A stretch of 64,000 bases of DNA from Eonycteris spelaea (lineage: Eukaryota > Chordata > Mammalia > Chiroptera > Pteropodidae). The DNA lies in assembly GCA_003508835.1 (NCBI GenBank), contig PUFA01000068.1, positions 8,999,501 through 9,063,500 of the forward strand, read 5' to 3'. How positions within the stretch are numbered: position 1 is the first letter of the stretch; each line of letters starts with the position of its first letter. Shown here one piece after another: positions 10,796 to 23,990 of this stretch. Both the position numbers and the translations under genes were made by a program. The notes beneath the pieces are model-generated. The model had not been told where the DNA came from and searched no databases. It saw only the letters and a program-made list of their open reading frames with translations.

Positions 10796-12748
10796 ACCTT
10801 TTTGTAGAATGTAGGGATTCAGAATCTGAGCCTCATAAGGAGTCAATAAAATTCCTTAAGCAGATTTTACTTTGAGTCTACCACTCAATTCTGTATTATT
10901 CATTCACTCGGGCAATGAGAGTATTGTTAAGAAACAGAGCTGCATTTTTTACCTCCCTAATTCTGCTTTGACCTCCATTGACCCAACATAGATACCAGAG
11001 AGAAAGGTTATGAAGCATACATAAAATTATGTTATAATTTATTAAAATTATAATCTTTGCTCTATAATTATGTTCTTTAATTAAATAATTCTTACGTAGT
11101 TGGTACTCCACTGAGTGGTACCCAGGGTATACACTGTTGCATGATTTAATTAATTGAAATATAAGCTTTTTTCCTAAAGATAGAAGAAAAAAGTATGCTC
11201 CTCAAAAAGTAATCTCCTGCTTAAGTTTTCTCCCTTTGATAAATTACACTCTGTGGAAATTTTTATCTTGATGAAGCATTGTCTCTTAAACATTTAATCA
11301 GAATATTGTAACAAAGGGTTTTTTTCCCCTCATGAGGTATAGTAATTAAATATTACAATTTTAGTGCCATTGACTAATGTATTTTTTAAACATCTGAGGG
11401 TTATGGTAACCCTTTAGTTAAGTTTCTTTTTTCATTAAATAGATTTTAGAGCATAGTCTGAAAGTCAAGGTTAGAGAAGCCAATGATTTACTTCTTCAAA
11501 TGGAAATTTACTGCTCATGAAAGACACCGATTTAACAGTTACAGTGGTCAAAGTCTTCCTCTTACACATAAGTATATTGTGTTTCTCAGCAGTGTAGGCA
11601 TACCATCCAATCTACACGTTCTTTTTTCCTCCCAGTATGCCTGGCTTTTTTTAGTATTGAGGATATGACCCTTCATAAATCATTCAGTTACTTAGTGATT
11701 GCCTTATCACTAGATGGAAGGTGACATAGCCTCAAGGTAAAAGATCTTTAGCCTCCTTTTGCTCTTCTTTCATCAAGTTATTCCTCATTCCTATACTATA
11801 TATAATATATATAAATATACCTGGTTGTCACTTGGTAATTAATTACTTTCTTATATCCACTCATTAAATTACTTCAGTAGATGCTTATGCCCCCACTGTG
11901 TTTGCAGGCTTGATAGGTACACCAGTAGTGCAAGACAGGAAAGGAAGATGCCTGCCTCTGAGGCAGTCCATACTTAATAAGTGGATGTATCTTTATGAGT
12001 ACATTTGGAGGGCCTAATATGGTCCATTGACTTCAAACCAAAAATTTTAATTTTGATTAAAAATATTTGAGGAAACATTTTCTGTTCTAATCACTTTTTT
12101 CTTCTACAAATTATGTTTCCCATGAATCTTCTATGGACAACCCCTGGTAGAATGAATTTTCATATACTGATTTGTGTGGTATAATTTGTGTTATTTTTAC
12201 TTTACGCTTTAGCAAAGCAAAAATGTATATATTTAGATGTAAATATATCTCATTGCTTCCCTAATTTTAAAGTTTACTTTCATTTACCAATGACTAAATG
12301 AAGCATTTTTCAAAGTGTCTCACTCTTAACAATTAATATTGTTGTGTGCTTCTGTGAGCCGAATGCTAAGCTAAATCTTTTACATGCATTACCTCAATTC
12401 TCATAACAATCCTAGGTACTGTTATTGTTGTAAGTGAGTATATTGAAATTTAAAGAGGCATCTATCAGTTTTAGCTATTTATTTGACATCTGACTTCAAT
12501 ACCAGTATTAAACTGTTAACAAAAGATTCAAACATTTTTCTTTCTCTTGTTACCCCTTATGGAACGTAGGGATGCCTCCTCTAATCAGTCTGGAAAACTG
12601 AACTAACTTACAATAGCAAATTCAGGGATTGAGAGGCCTCATGGATTTATGGTTGCTAAAACTTGGAGAGCTGTTCTTATAAGACCCTAAACAGATTTTT
12701 CGTATAAAATAGCTAATTTATCAAGCAATTCTGTGTTGTTTTTCATAG

Positions 12749-12847
12749 GTTATGGAGGGGCTCTTCAAGTCTGCAACATTGACAGTTCTCTCAAATTGTC
12801 CTGAAGATGTTGAACTCTGTCATAAATTCATAGCTCCTGGCCTAAAG
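12749..12847 (+). CDS. NARS2: NARS2 exon
   Basis: Exactly 33 codons in phase 0 at both ends, from [20 protein letters not shown] to HKFIAPGLK. The acceptor is TTTCATAG and the donor AAG|GTAATT. It encodes the helical segment between motif 2 and the insertion of the catalytic domain, about residues 275-307 by human numbering. The [15 protein letters not shown] stretch is the NARS2 signature. It lies only 110 bases before the next exon. Confidence 0.95.
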
Positions 12848-12957
12848 GTAATTAGTTTGTGGATAAAGTCTAGTACATCTACTCTTTAAATATGTTAATT
12901 GCATATATTGAAATAATTACATTTAATAATTTTTCTTTTTTCTCTTTTCTTACCAAG

Positions 12958-12995
12958 GACAGATTAGAACATATGCTAAAAAACAATTTTTTAAT
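12958..12995 (+). CDS. NARS2: NARS2 exon (38 nt)
   Basis: A short exon encoding DRLEHMLKNNFL plus the first two bases of an Ile codon. The acceptor is a long T/C tract ending ACCAAG and the donor AT|GTAAGT is strong. The split codon AT|C is completed by the first base of the next exon at 19171, giving FL-II-SYTEA. Intron before it 110 bp, intron after it 6.2 kb. It is too short to stand out as an ORF and was found by following the reading frame. Confidence 0.93.
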
Positions 12996-13859
12996 GTAAG
13001 TAGATATTATACTTTCTCTGAACTTTACTCATACTTTATCACCATATTTATCACACTGTATTAAATTTTTTTGTTTATATATCTGCTATCACACTCCCTA
13101 GACCCAAGGAAGACCCATGTTTTAATTATTTTCATAACTGTTGTATCTGATTCATGGTTGATAATGTTTCATGAATAAATTGTAACAAGATAGATGAACA
13201 TGGTAATTGTTAACTATTGATGCAATTCAAATAATACTGACTTTAGTAATCAAAATTTAGCTTAATTTAAAAAACAAGCTTAAAATTGATACATATAATG
13301 TCTGCCTCTCAGTTTTTCTGTTTCAGTCTTCTATTTCTTCTTTACCTTCACTTACTAAAATTCTGAGAGTACATTCTAATCTGGCTTTTTTTATGCTTTT
13401 TTTTAAACCTAAAGATCTGTGTTTTAAGGTAACACAGATATTATTGCTTCATTTCCACTATAATTCTGTTATAGTACTTGATATTGGACTAGTTGTTAGT
13501 CCACCAACCATATTAACCAAATGGACATATAAGACTTAGTATTCAGTGTATTTACAGTGTGTTTAGGAAGTGAGTTTGATACACAGAAGAGTAGAAAATT
13601 GTTTTTGAAAATAAGTTGATATCATTCTTCACTCACAATCTTTAAATTTAGGAAGGTTTTGTTCTAATAAAAAATCTAACCTATCCTTGAGGAGGGGAAT
13701 AAGAAAAACTTGGTAGATTGATTGAGCAGAGAATTTTGGGTGTCATCTCAGACCTCAGGCTACAAATTAAAAGTGATGTATCATTGAACCTGAATGAATA
13801 ACAGCAGCAGAGGTGGAGGAATAGGATCACTCTTGCCTCTTATTGAGAAAAAGCTGTAG

Positions 13860-13937
13860 CAGGAAAAGAGTGAGAGCAGAAAACCCACTAGGAGATTATT
13901 ACAGCCATCTAAGTGAGAGGAAATGATGGTTTGGACC
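13860..13937 (-). repeat. L2 LINE, antisense, part left of LTR insertion
   Basis: Reversed L2 ('gattattacagccatctaag', 'atgatggtttgga') that continues at 14333 after the LTR. Confidence 0.65.
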
Positions 13938-14332
13938 ATATATTAATCAGGGTTCTCCAGAAAAACAAGACCAACATGGTGTATATATAGAGAAAAAGAT
14001 TTATTTTAAAGAATTAGCTCACCTAATTGTGAAGGCTCGGCGAGTTCTAAATCTGATGGAGTAGTCCTGCAGGGAGGAGATGCAGTTCAAGTCTAGAAGC
14101 AGAATTCCTTCTTGGGAACGGCCAGTATTTGTTCTGTTAAGGTCTCCAGCTAATTAGATGTGGCCCACCTGCATTATGGAGGGTAATCTGCTTTACTCAG
14201 AGTCTACTGATTTAAATGTTAATGTCATCCAAAAAAAAAAAAAAATCTTTACAGGTACATCCCAAACAATGTTTTATTAAATACCTGGTTACCCTAGCCA
14301 AGCCAAGTTAACACATAAAATTAACCATTACA
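13938..14332 (+). mobile_element. Solo LTR, ERVL/MLT2-like
   Basis: It begins 'tattaatcagggttctccag', runs through 'tttattttaaagaattagct' and 'tgtggcccacctgcattatg', and ends 'acataaaattaaccattaca'. This has the layout of an old ERVL-type (MLT2-like) LTR. No internal viral sequence follows, so it is a solo LTR. It carries an A-run at 14230-14245. It splits one L2 copy cleanly (13860-13937 and 14333-14790). Confidence 0.6.
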
Positions 14333-14790
14333 GACTAGGGTAGTGACAATGGAAGTAGAAAGAAGTTGTTCTATTCTGGATATATTTTTAAGATAGAGCA
14401 AGCAGGATTTGTGGAGAATCAGAAAGAGAGAGAAAAGTCAAAGATGACTTCAGTGTTTTTGCTTTACGTGGTTGTAAAAATGGAGTTGCCATTAACTGAG
14501 ATTGGGAAAGCCATAAGAGTAGCTGGGAGTTTGGGGGAAGAGAGGGCATGGTATCAGGATCATCATCATCAGGTTAAGATCAAGAAGCATTTAGACATCC
14601 AGTTTTAGATATTGGGTAGGCAATTTGAGTGTACAGATCTGAAGTTCACAGGAGAGTTCTGAGCATAAGTATATTGATAAAAGTAATTAAGTAGATAAGG
14701 AAAGAAGTAATTTGGGCATCTTAAAGAATCTGTGCTTGTGACAAAACCAAGGAGACGATCTTAAGAGAAGTTATGCAGCTTCCATCTAAT
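14333..14790 (-). repeat. L2 LINE, antisense, part right of LTR insertion
   Basis: Continues the reversed L2 interrupted at 13937: 'gactagggtagtgacaatgg', 'agtcaaagatgacttcagtg', then 'aagcatttagacatccagtt'. The gene order within L2 is collinear across the LTR. Confidence 0.7.
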
Positions 14791-14804
14791 GAATTAGATC
14801 TTAG

Positions 14805-15030
14805 AGGAGGAAAAATATATCCACCATTTATTGAATATTGACTGTGTACCAGACAGAGATAAATTTTACATACATTAGTGGTTCATTTGTCTTCACAACA
14901 ACTCTATAAGTAGTTATTATTGCCATCTTATAGATGAAGAATCGACTCAAAGAGATTAAGTGATGAAAGATAACATGGGGAGTCAAACTCTTATTTATCT
15001 GATTTCAAAGCTCATGCCTTCAGCCACTAT
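14805..15030 (-). repeat. MIR/L2-like ancient repeat, antisense
   Basis: Reversed text of the MIR/L2 group: 'tgactgtgtaccagacagag', 'cttcacaacaactctataag', 'atcttatagatgaagaatcg'. Confidence 0.6.
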
Positions 15031-15284
15031 CCTTTATGTATTTGAAAAGGGCACTGGAATTAATGCTAGAGTAGTTGTAGCTCCCCCACTGTCCTTAAGA
15101 CCTTTGTATATCACTAAACTGTTGTGCTTTGAAGTCCATGTCTGTAAAATTCTAAGGCTGGGAAATGGCTTCAGGAGGTGTGCCATATCATTCATTGCTA
15201 TCGCCATCACCCATGCCACACAGCGTACATCATGGTTGAGGTTTTTATATGTGTGATTATTTGTTCAGTGTATGTCACCTCTGC

Positions 15285-15400
15285 GTGGTCAGGGACTTGT
15301 TTATTTTGCTAACTATTCTACTCCCATTGCTTGGCACAGTGCCTCTAACAGGAACTCAGTAAATATTTACTGAATAACTAAGTGAATGAATAAATGACAT
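15285..15400 (+). repeat. L2 3' end, sense
   Basis: 'cccattgcttggcacagtgc' followed by 'aactcagtaaatatttactg' and 'gaatgaataaatg' is the L2 3' terminus. Confidence 0.7.
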
Positions 15401-15554
15401 TTGAGTAACCATGGGAGTGAGGGTCTTCCTTAGACTAGGTCCTCCCCCTGAAGTTTCCTATTAACTCATATCTCTTTTTGCTTTAGACAGTAGGTGTAGT
15501 CAACCGTGATTCAGAGGACCTGGATTCTTACCTTGGCTCTGCCACTTATTAGCT

Positions 15555-15690
15555 ATTAATGAACGAATTAATATTTTCAACATATATTTATTGACTGCTT
15601 TGAGTTAGGCACTGTGCCAGTCATTGAGGATTCAGTAGTGAAAACAGGCATGAATTGCTCCTATTATGAAATTTAAAATCTAGAGAAAAA
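15555..15690 (-). repeat. L2 3' end, antisense
   Basis: Reversed L2 terminus: 'atatatttattgactgcttt', then 'aggcactgtgccagtcattg' and 'gaggattcagtagtgaaaac'. Confidence 0.65.
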
Positions 15691-16166
15691 GATGAATAGT
15701 TCAATATTTGCATGAATATTTCATTACAACTATGAAACTGATTAACAGTAAATCTTTAACCTTCCTGAACTTGTTTTCTCATCCATAAAGTGATAATTTG
15801 GCTGTCTTATTGTTGAAAGGATTAAATGACCATACTGTTTAAGCAATATGTCAGACTAGAAACTTGGAAACACTCCTGCTGCAGAAGATATAAAAATATT
15901 AGTTAAAATATTATAAAATCTTTTTAAATGCATTGTTGAGTTCATTAGAAAGTAGGAGTTCCAGGAGCCAGAAATGAAAAGAGAACTGAACACCAGAGGG
16001 GTATATGTATACATAAATGACATGATTCTAAAGATTCTCAAGGTGGAGGGGACAGGATATTGGGCAGGGTGGGGGGTGCCAGTCTTTGAGACCAGAGATT
16101 TTTAACAGCTATGAGAGGACATGAGAGAAGACCTGAGCATGATAAATTAGAATTGAGACACTCTCC

Positions 16167-16169
<3 letters not shown>

Positions 16170-16216
<47 letters not shown>
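16170..16216. repeat. (CA)n microsatellite
   Basis: About 23 uninterrupted CA units. Confidence 0.97.
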
Positions 16217-16219
<3 letters not shown>

Positions 16220-17154
16220 GATACCATATGATTTGTACTATTTTGAATAAATAGTACACTTGATTACTTGTTATGATTGTTTTATGTAATAATATTTAAA
16301 GAATCTGTGTAGTAATTGAATTTAGCCTTTATCAAGCAGAAATAGAATTTAATTATCTTATATTTCCTTTATAGTATTAATGTTTTTAATCTGTAGAGTA
16401 TTTACTTTTTATTTTCATTTATCTGTGTGAATTTGAGGCCAAGAATGCTAATAATGATCTCTTTAACAGAGCAGTTTTACTCTAACAGCTTCAAGATAAT
16501 TTTCTTCATTCAACAATAAAAATTTTGAAATATGAAGGTAATTTGATAGTTTCATGCAATTTTATAATGTCTATGTCTTCTCCTTTTCTCAAAGCATTTT
16601 GGAAATAGTTTCTGGAAAGGAGAAGAAATATGCTGTATACATATCAAGAAAAATTAGTGGAGAAAGTTGAAGGCCATTAAGGATATCCAGTGTCAGAACT
16701 GTAATTTGAACTTGAAAGCTCTGCCTCAACTTAAGGTGTAGGGGGAGCAGGGAAGAAGATCGAGAATTACAAGAGATATTTAGACATGAGAGTCATTTTT
16801 TCTTAATGTAACAGTAACATATCAATGGCACAAAATCCTCATGCTTTTCATTTTGACTGCTTTTATATTTTTCAGTATAATGAGATCATATCAACTAGTG
16901 ATGGACTAGAACAATACAATGTCTAAGCAGAAAAGAACTTTAAATAATGTAGTCCAATCTCCTTATTTTACAAATGCAAACACTTAATTTTTTAATGTTT
17001 GTATAGCACATTACAAAATTTATAAAATGCTTCTGTTAAGGTGAAGTGATCATCTACATAGCTAGTGGTGGTAATAGAATCAGAGGGAGAACCCGAAGCC
17101 CGTTATCTTTTGTTTGAATTGAACACAGGAAACTACAAGTGGTGTAGGCATTAT

Positions 17155-17290
17155 CTTAGCAGTTAAAAGCTTGGACTCTGAAATTGGCACATCAGGTTTA
17201 CTACTTACATGAATGATTTTGCCAAGTTTCTGATCCTCTTTAAACTTCAGTTTCCCTTCTGTAAGATGCTCGTTTAAAAATTATTACTAC
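17155..17290 (+). repeat. MIR SINE, sense
   Basis: 'agcagttaaaagcttggact' is a MIR tRNA-like head; 'aaacttcagtttcccttctg' is in the core. Confidence 0.6.
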
Positions 17291-17619
17291 TGTCACACTG
17301 CCACCATTCTTACCTTAGAAATTACCTGTTATTTAATACTACATTTTAATTTGAATATAATTTTTCATCTTAAAAAACTTATCACTCAAAACATAGCTTT
17401 GAGTGATATAGTGTACTATAAGACACAACTCCTTCTAGTTCGTTATTACAGGTGTAAACTTCATTTTTGCTTCAGAGAATAAGTTTGTGTTGGATAAATT
17501 ATTTTGGGGGCTCAAAGTCCTTCAGTAAGTTTGTAGATTTTTGTTTTTAATCATCCAAAATACTGTTGCAGAAGACCTAGTGAAATTGACATTTTCATAT
17601 AATATAGTGGACATAGTAT

Positions 17620-18205
17620 AACCCTGTAAAAGGGGAGCAGTATCTGGCAGTGTCTTTCAAAGTATATAAAAACTGCAAATGCAATACCCTTCATCCAACA
17701 ACTCCATTTTTTCATGTGCAAAATTAGTATATAAGGATAATTTCTAATAGCATAAAATAGGTTTATGTAGTCATGATACATAATAGCAAAAGATTGGAAA
17801 TAGCTAAAATGTCTATTCCTCAATAGATAACTGGTTAAACTAATTAGGATACATCTAAAAAAAAAAGGATATTATATAATAATTCAAAAAAATGAAGCTT
17901 TTCATATACTGATAAGGAAAGATCAGGTATATTATTGAATAAGCAATTATGTAAAAGAGTGTTGATGGTATATGTGTTATGGCTGCCGTCCATAAAAAGG
18001 GGGAGATTGGATATTAATATTTGCTTATGGTTGTATCAAACCCCCTGGCAGGATATACAAGAAACCACTAACAGTGATTGTATGTGAAGAGAGAAACTAA
18101 CTAGGTAGCTATAGGACAGGGAGGAAAGGGAGATGTATACTCTTTTATACATCTTGTTTTTTCAAAACTATGTGCATATATTACCTACTCAAACAGTTAA
18201 AGTAA
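17620..18205 (+). mobile_element. Old LINE-1 3' fragment, sense
   Basis: Decayed L1M-type 3' end: 'tagcaaaagattggaaatag', 'aataactggttaaactaa' type wording, and a 'cttttatacatcttgttttt' tail. No intact ORF. Confidence 0.6.
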
Positions 18206-18424
18206 ATCCTTGGATTGGCTTGATTTAGGCATGAGGGTTTTTACTGCGGTAACCAATGATTTTTTTCCTAAACGGTCTTAAGCAATGCTTAGAATGTATT
18301 AAAAAGCCCTTACTGTGGCCTGAAAGAGTTCATAGGCTCTGTCCTATAACTACCTTTCCTATCTAATTTCCTGACATTCTTCCCCTTGTTCAGTATACTA
18401 TGGGCACATTGAAATGTTAGTTCC

Positions 18425-18830
18425 CTGAATGAGCCAAGCTCAGGCCTCACTTTAGGCCTTTGTACTCGCTGTTCCTTTTGCCTGGAATACTTCCTCCCAG
18501 ATATTTAACATGGCTCATTTCCTTACTTCATGCAGGTTTCTGTTCATATGTCACCAACTCAGGGAGAGGCACCTTCAAACACTCTCTGTCTTCTTACCTT
18601 GTTTTATTTTTCTTTACAGCACCATTAGCTCTTTGGCATTATATCATTTCTGTTTATTTGTTTATCTTTCTCCCCCAACTAACTGCCTCCCCCCCCCCAC
18701 ACACACACAGGAATATTGACTCCATAAAAACAGGGCCTTTGTTTTTATTTACTGTATCTCTAGTTCTTAGAGTAATGCCTAGCACATAGTAGGTGCTCGA
18801 TAAATGTTTCTGAATGAATGAATGATGACT
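18425..18830 (+). repeat. L2 LINE 3' end, sense
   Basis: A clear L2 terminus: 'aggcctttgtactcgctgtt', 'gcctggaatacttcctccca', 'atggctcatttccttacttc', and the end 'cacatagtaggtgctcgata' plus GAATGAATGAATG. A C-run/CA tract (18690-18710) interrupts it. Confidence 0.85.
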
Positions 18831-19138
18831 TAAGGAAAGACTTTGCTCTTCCAGCCTCAGTATTTCATACTTTTTATTATGGAATTGGCATAGCATAGAC
18901 TCAGAAAATCTTCACTTGCTTAAGTGACTAGCTCTTCTGTGTATATTGCAAGTAGATCAGGAGTGGGGTTATTGAATGACCACTTATCTTCATGCTGGTA
19001 GGACTCTCAGAACTACATCAACCTTAATTCCTGATTTCTCAATAATCATTTAATACCCATTTATGATCTCAAAAACTATGTGTGAATAGGCGTTTTCTAG
19101 TTTTCAGTGGACTTGCTAACAACAGCCCATTGTATTGA

Positions 19139-19294
<156 letters not shown>

Positions 19295-20684
19295 TAAAAA
19301 TGTTTCCCTCTTGTTTTTATCTTATTATTTAAAATTATCTTATTTCACTTATTAGCAGTGTACATGATTTGCTTATCTATACATTGGCTTTTTTGATGTT
19401 TGTTCAACTTTGTTGAAATATTTAGAATGAAAAATAATTTTGAAGTAGAATCATTATTTGGAATAGCAGTGACTAAAGGATTGTAAAGAAGTTCCCCAAG
19501 TTTAGGAAGATGAAAATTCTTAAAAAGAATGATAATCATAGACTATTAGTGTAGAAATCAACTAGTTCAGTGTTTCCCAAACTATATTTTGAATGATGTT
19601 AACAGGTGGCAGACAAAAGAAGTTATGTGATCAAGTTTAGACAACACATTAAACAGATTTCTTTTTCTATTGAACATTATAGAGCCTTCTAATTGGTGAT
19701 ACACATTGAAAAACAGTTATTTTGTTTTTGTTTTGTTTTTAAAAACTTCTTTATTTTATGGCAAGGATTTAGGTCCTGAGAGGCCACATAATTCAGGGGC
19801 GCGCACATAATATTAGAGGCAAGTCTCCTAATTCCTACGCTAGTGCTTTTTTCCCTCTAATTAAGATATTGCCATACAAGTAGGAGTAATAAGATAATGT
19901 TAAGAATGTAATACCTTTATTCTCAAACTGTTCTTTATACCAGTCCCATCCTCAGTTTAGTCAGATCCTCATATAGGTTCTAATAGTTCCCTGTGCTTGT
20001 TATATTTATAATCAATTAAGTTATTTATATAATTTTGTATTTAATGTTTGTCTCCTACTCTGGAAACTTAATGAAGTTATGGATTCTATTTTTCTTACCA
20101 CTATATCCAATACCTATCATGGTACCTGAGATTTAATACACATTAGTATTTGCTGAATAAATAGATAAACTATATTATTAAATATTCATCAAAGCGCATC
20201 TGATATATCAGTTGATTCTTTTATTAAAAAAACATTCACAGAGAGAAGCTATCTAGCCAGACTCAATATTAGAAATATTATCTTTCATCATTTAATTTCC
20301 TGAGACTTAGGAACAGTAACTGTAGAAGAAGCTCTAGGCAATATTAATAAAAACAATGATTCTGAAGTCAGTTTTTATACACTATGGAAAGTGCACTTTG
20401 TTTTCCTGCAGATGCTATTCATCTGCTAACTGCTGCTCCCTGAGATGGGGGACAGAAAGCATAGTATTTATCTGCTAGTTTCAGCTTCATCTTTCTAGGC
20501 CTTTGGATATTCTTGTTAACACATACCTCTCTCTAATTATCTGTGTAACCTCAGCCAACAGCTCCACACATCACTGATCCTTAGGGAGAGGAAGCCCTTG
20601 GAAATTATACAGGTTATTTTCAAGTCCTGCATTGTTTATTTCAACTCTGTCTTCTCCTTTGATAATTTTTTTTTCTTATTACAG
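19295..20684 (+). other. NARS2: NARS2 intron (remainder)
   Basis: A short intron of 1.4 kb. A hAT-like 'cagtgtttcccaaactatat' head sits at 19569-19715 and a decayed L2 terminus at 19925-20170. Otherwise nothing is visible. Confidence 0.8.
19925..20170 (+). repeat. L2 3' end, sense
   Basis: Decayed L2 terminus: 'tctcctactctggaaactta', 'atggtacctgagatttaata', 'gtatttgctgaataaataga'. Confidence 0.55.
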
Positions 20685-20822
20685 TGGGGTATTGATCTAC
20701 ATACTGAACATGAGAAGTACCTGGTGAAGCACTGTGGCAACATCCCAGTCTTTGTCATTAATTATCCATTAGCACTCAAGCCTTTCTACATGAGGGATAA
20801 TGAAGATGGCCCTCAACACACA
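20685..20822 (+). CDS. NARS2: NARS2 exon (amino-acid-binding core)
   Basis: 46 codons, phase 0 at both ends: [39 protein letters not shown], then EDGPQHT. The acceptor is TTATTACAG and the donor ACA|GTAAGA. The FVINYP...KPFYMR...NEDG series is the typical class IIb AsnRS/AspRS-type core that binds the substrate amino acid and adenylate. About residues 343-388 by human numbering. It is followed by the largest intron in the window (10.7 kb). Confidence 0.96.
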
Positions 20823-21819
20823 GTAAGAGAAGACACGAAATAATTAGTCATCTCAGAATCTGGCTTTTTTTCCTTGTTTTAATTTCATCTATCCTTTAGC
20901 ATATTTTCTTAAATCCATCACTCTATATCTCTTAAAATGATAAAGTTTATCAAAGACACCTCAAAAAAGTGTTCTCAAAGAAGATCCCAGTGTTCTATAA
21001 ACATATTCCCTCATATCTATGGCAAAGATGTCCTTCGTAGTTTAGCAGATGCAACTATAAGTATGTTTAGTTTTATTTTTTAAATAACCTAGAGAAAGTA
21101 GCCAAGAGCACTGTATGGTAGTGCCAGGTCTTCCCTCAAGTTGAATACTGGTTAGGAAACTACAGAAGATGGGGAGAATGCTGGACAAGAGATGATAGCA
21201 GTGGCATGATCAGGCAAAGGAAGAACAAGCTTGGCAGAGCTGGCTTAGAGTACATGGTTTGACTCTCAAATAGAAATAGTGAGGGAAGGGCTCTGGAGGG
21301 ACATAGAGGTTTGGGCTTCTTCTGTCATTCTGTTCTGTCTGTCTCTTCTCTCTGTCTCTCTCTGCTCTCTTTAGCCTTTCTTATCCTCTATTCTTTTATC
21401 AACTTTAACTTTAGTTGCTTTTTTATTCTTCAGTTTACTTTTTCCTTCTTTTTATTTATTTATTTTTTGTCTCTTCTATCATATAAAATTATCAGTTGTA
21501 TGAAAAAAGGATATATTTGACTATTGAATAGTTATATACTTAATATCATTAATTATAAAAGTCTGTGATACAAACACGTTTATCTCAAAAAAGATCCAAA
21601 AACTAAACTTTGCTATTTGGTTCTTTTTACCTGTCTTTAGATAAATACTAGTAGAAAAACATAGATCAGGGCTCTCCAGTAAATATAATTTCCCCATCTT
21701 AGATATACAAGGTTATCTCTTTGAGTGTATTTCCTGTTTTCTCTTATAGTATTACTGAAACGACAGTAGCCACCAATTAGTAGATGCCAAAGAGGCAAGC
21801 ATTACCATCTCATCTCTTA

Positions 21820-22000
21820 AATCCTGAAACAACCTTGCCAAGAAACTGATTGCTTCTCCCATTTTACAGATGAAAAATCGAAGTGCAAAGAGACAAATTG
21901 CATTTCCCAAAGCTCCATAGGTAGTAAGTGACTGAGTATTCAAACCTGATTGTATCTGGCGCTGAAGTCTGTGTTCTTTTCCACTCTATCCACTGCCTCA
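21820..22000 (-). repeat. MIR SINE, antisense
   Basis: Reversed MIR: 'cccattttacagatgaaaaa', 'ccataggtagtaagtgactg', 'ttccactctatccactgcct'. Confidence 0.7.
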
Positions 22001-22599
22001 GAATCACAAATATAAAGTTACATTTTAGCCATTGATTTTACTCATCCCCACCTTTCACATCTAATGAACAACACAATTGATCTTTGATTCTTATTTTTCT
22101 TTTCCCTACCAATCCTTTGGTATAATTGATTTTTAGAAATGAATTGGTCAACAGATTAGCATTATTCAATCCTAAATAGTTCAGTATTTGGCCTACATCA
22201 CAAAACATAGGACTATGTCTGTATCTCTCTCTCTCTTTTTTTTTTTATCACTCTACCCCATCCCACTTCTATCTCCTCCCACCCCCACACACCATATTCT
22301 TTTCATGTAATTTCTCCAGATGGAGCACTTTTCATTCATCCAGTTTTGCACTTCTTAAATACTCTGCTAAAGGCTTTCCTTTCCTGTAAAGAATTTCCTG
22401 AGTTACTCAGTCACCTTGAGCCTTCCTTTTCTGGATTTCTACAGTGTTTAAAGAATAAGTAAGACTGGTAGCATTATGTCTATTTTTTTGTAGTCTCTGT
22501 ATATGTTTTGCATTCTGAAACAAAACTCTTCTTCAGGATAGCAGATGAGTTTTTCATAACTACAGTGGCATCTATCTACTCATTCCCTCTAATGCAACT

Positions 22600-23990
22600 T
22601 CCACCCCTATTATACCACTGAAGTAGCTCTCTCTAGGATCAGTTATAATTGTCATATTATTGAATCTGACAACTTTTACATCTTCATTTTACTTTACCTC
22701 TCAACATTATTTAGCACTATTAATGACTTTATCTTTAAAATTTTCTCCTTGCTTGGCTTCTGTGACATCTCCCAGTTTTCCTTCTTACTCAGTGAGTTAT
22801 TCTTTCTCAATCTCCTATACAGGTTCTTCCTCTTCTACTAATCCATTAGATGTTGGAATTTCTCAAGGCTCCATTCTGGGTTTTCTTTTCTCTTCCTGGG
22901 CGACTTCATCTGTACCTGCCGTTCACTATTTATTTTCTTTTAGACAACTCAGAAATTTATATCTCTAATCCATACTTCTGCCTTGAGCTCTGGATTCATC
23001 TTATGTCATTTACATATTTCAAAGGCATCTCAAACTTAATATAGCCAAACTGACCCCAGGATTTCTCCTCTTCTTTCCTCCTCCCACCAAATTTGATCTT
23101 CTTTAAATATTCTCTGTTCATCTAATCACACAAACCAGGTAACTGAGTCATTTTTGAAATCTCTGTCTCTCTCACTTTCCACATTCAAGTTATTACTGAG
23201 TTCTGTCATTTTTATACCCCTAAAATTATCTCACATCCACTCACTTCTCTTGATTTCTACTTTTACCTTTTTAGATTAAGATACCATCATCTCTTGCCAA
23301 GACTAATTCTGTAGCCTGAGAACTGTCTTCCTGTATCTACTCTTTCTTCTGGGTGAGTTCTCCCATTTGAGCATGAGCTTTTAGAAAATGTAAATCTGTT
23401 CATGTTATCGCCCATCTTAAGACCATTCAGTGGCTTCCCACTGCTTTTAGGATAAAAGTTAAAATCCTTTACATGGTCTACAAGCCCTAGTGCAACCTAG
23501 CTGCTCCTGTCTCTTGCCTGATGTACTGTGGTGCTTCCCTTTGTTCTCTCTGCTACATCCTCACCTCCCTTCTTCCATGTCTTCAGAAATACATTGCTTT
23601 CTCTCACCACAGGATCTTTGCACATATTGTTCCCTCAATCTAGAATAATGTTCTTCACCTAAGTAATTTTAAATTATTCTCCAGATATCTACTCAGTCAT
23701 CGTTTCCCCAGAGAAACCTTACTTGACCCTCCAGACTGAATCAGACCTTATTAGACACTACAGTGATACATATTAAATTTCAGACCCAGAGCTACTAACT
23801 CTTAAGTTATCATAATACTTAACACAGTTGTAATTTTACATTTATTTGTATGACTATTTAATTAATGACTCTTTCCTCTATGCCAAAGGACTTGACCTCT
23901 TTTTCACTCATCGATGTATTCCCAATGCCTAGTATAATGCGCAAGACATAGCAGGCCCTTCATGTACATTTGTGATGGATAAGTGATTAG
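22600..23990 (+). repeat. Long L2 LINE copy, sense, with RT remnant
   Basis: A 1.4-kb L2 piece. At about 22852-22890 a plus frame reads VGISQGSILGF, a decayed form of the 'PQGSVLGP' block of L2 reverse transcriptase. Then come 'cagaaatttatatctctaat' and 'ggcatctcaaacttaatata', the 3' block 'accattcagtggcttcccac', and 'tgcctagtataatgcgcaag' at the end. Many stops and frameshifts; not coding. Confidence 0.8.

Larger units (their letters stand above)
9281..12748 (+). other. NARS2: NARS2 intron
   Basis: A 3.5-kb intron. Besides the repeats listed separately, 10140-10575 looks like another old dispersed repeat that I cannot name, and 10800-12700 is AT-rich sequence with no gene visible. Confidence 0.85.

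Noticed and set aside
14960..15256. A 98-codon plus-strand gene in a NARS2 intron
   Set aside because: It overlaps an antisense MIR/L2 piece, shows no domain, and has no exon-like flanks.
16038..16259. A minus-strand peptide with a long Cys-Val run
   Set aside because: It is the translation of a (CA)n microsatellite. The same applies to the frames over 59979-60022 and 63664-63709.
22660..23044. A small secreted or membrane protein gene
   Set aside because: The frame is the decayed reverse-transcriptase region of an L2.
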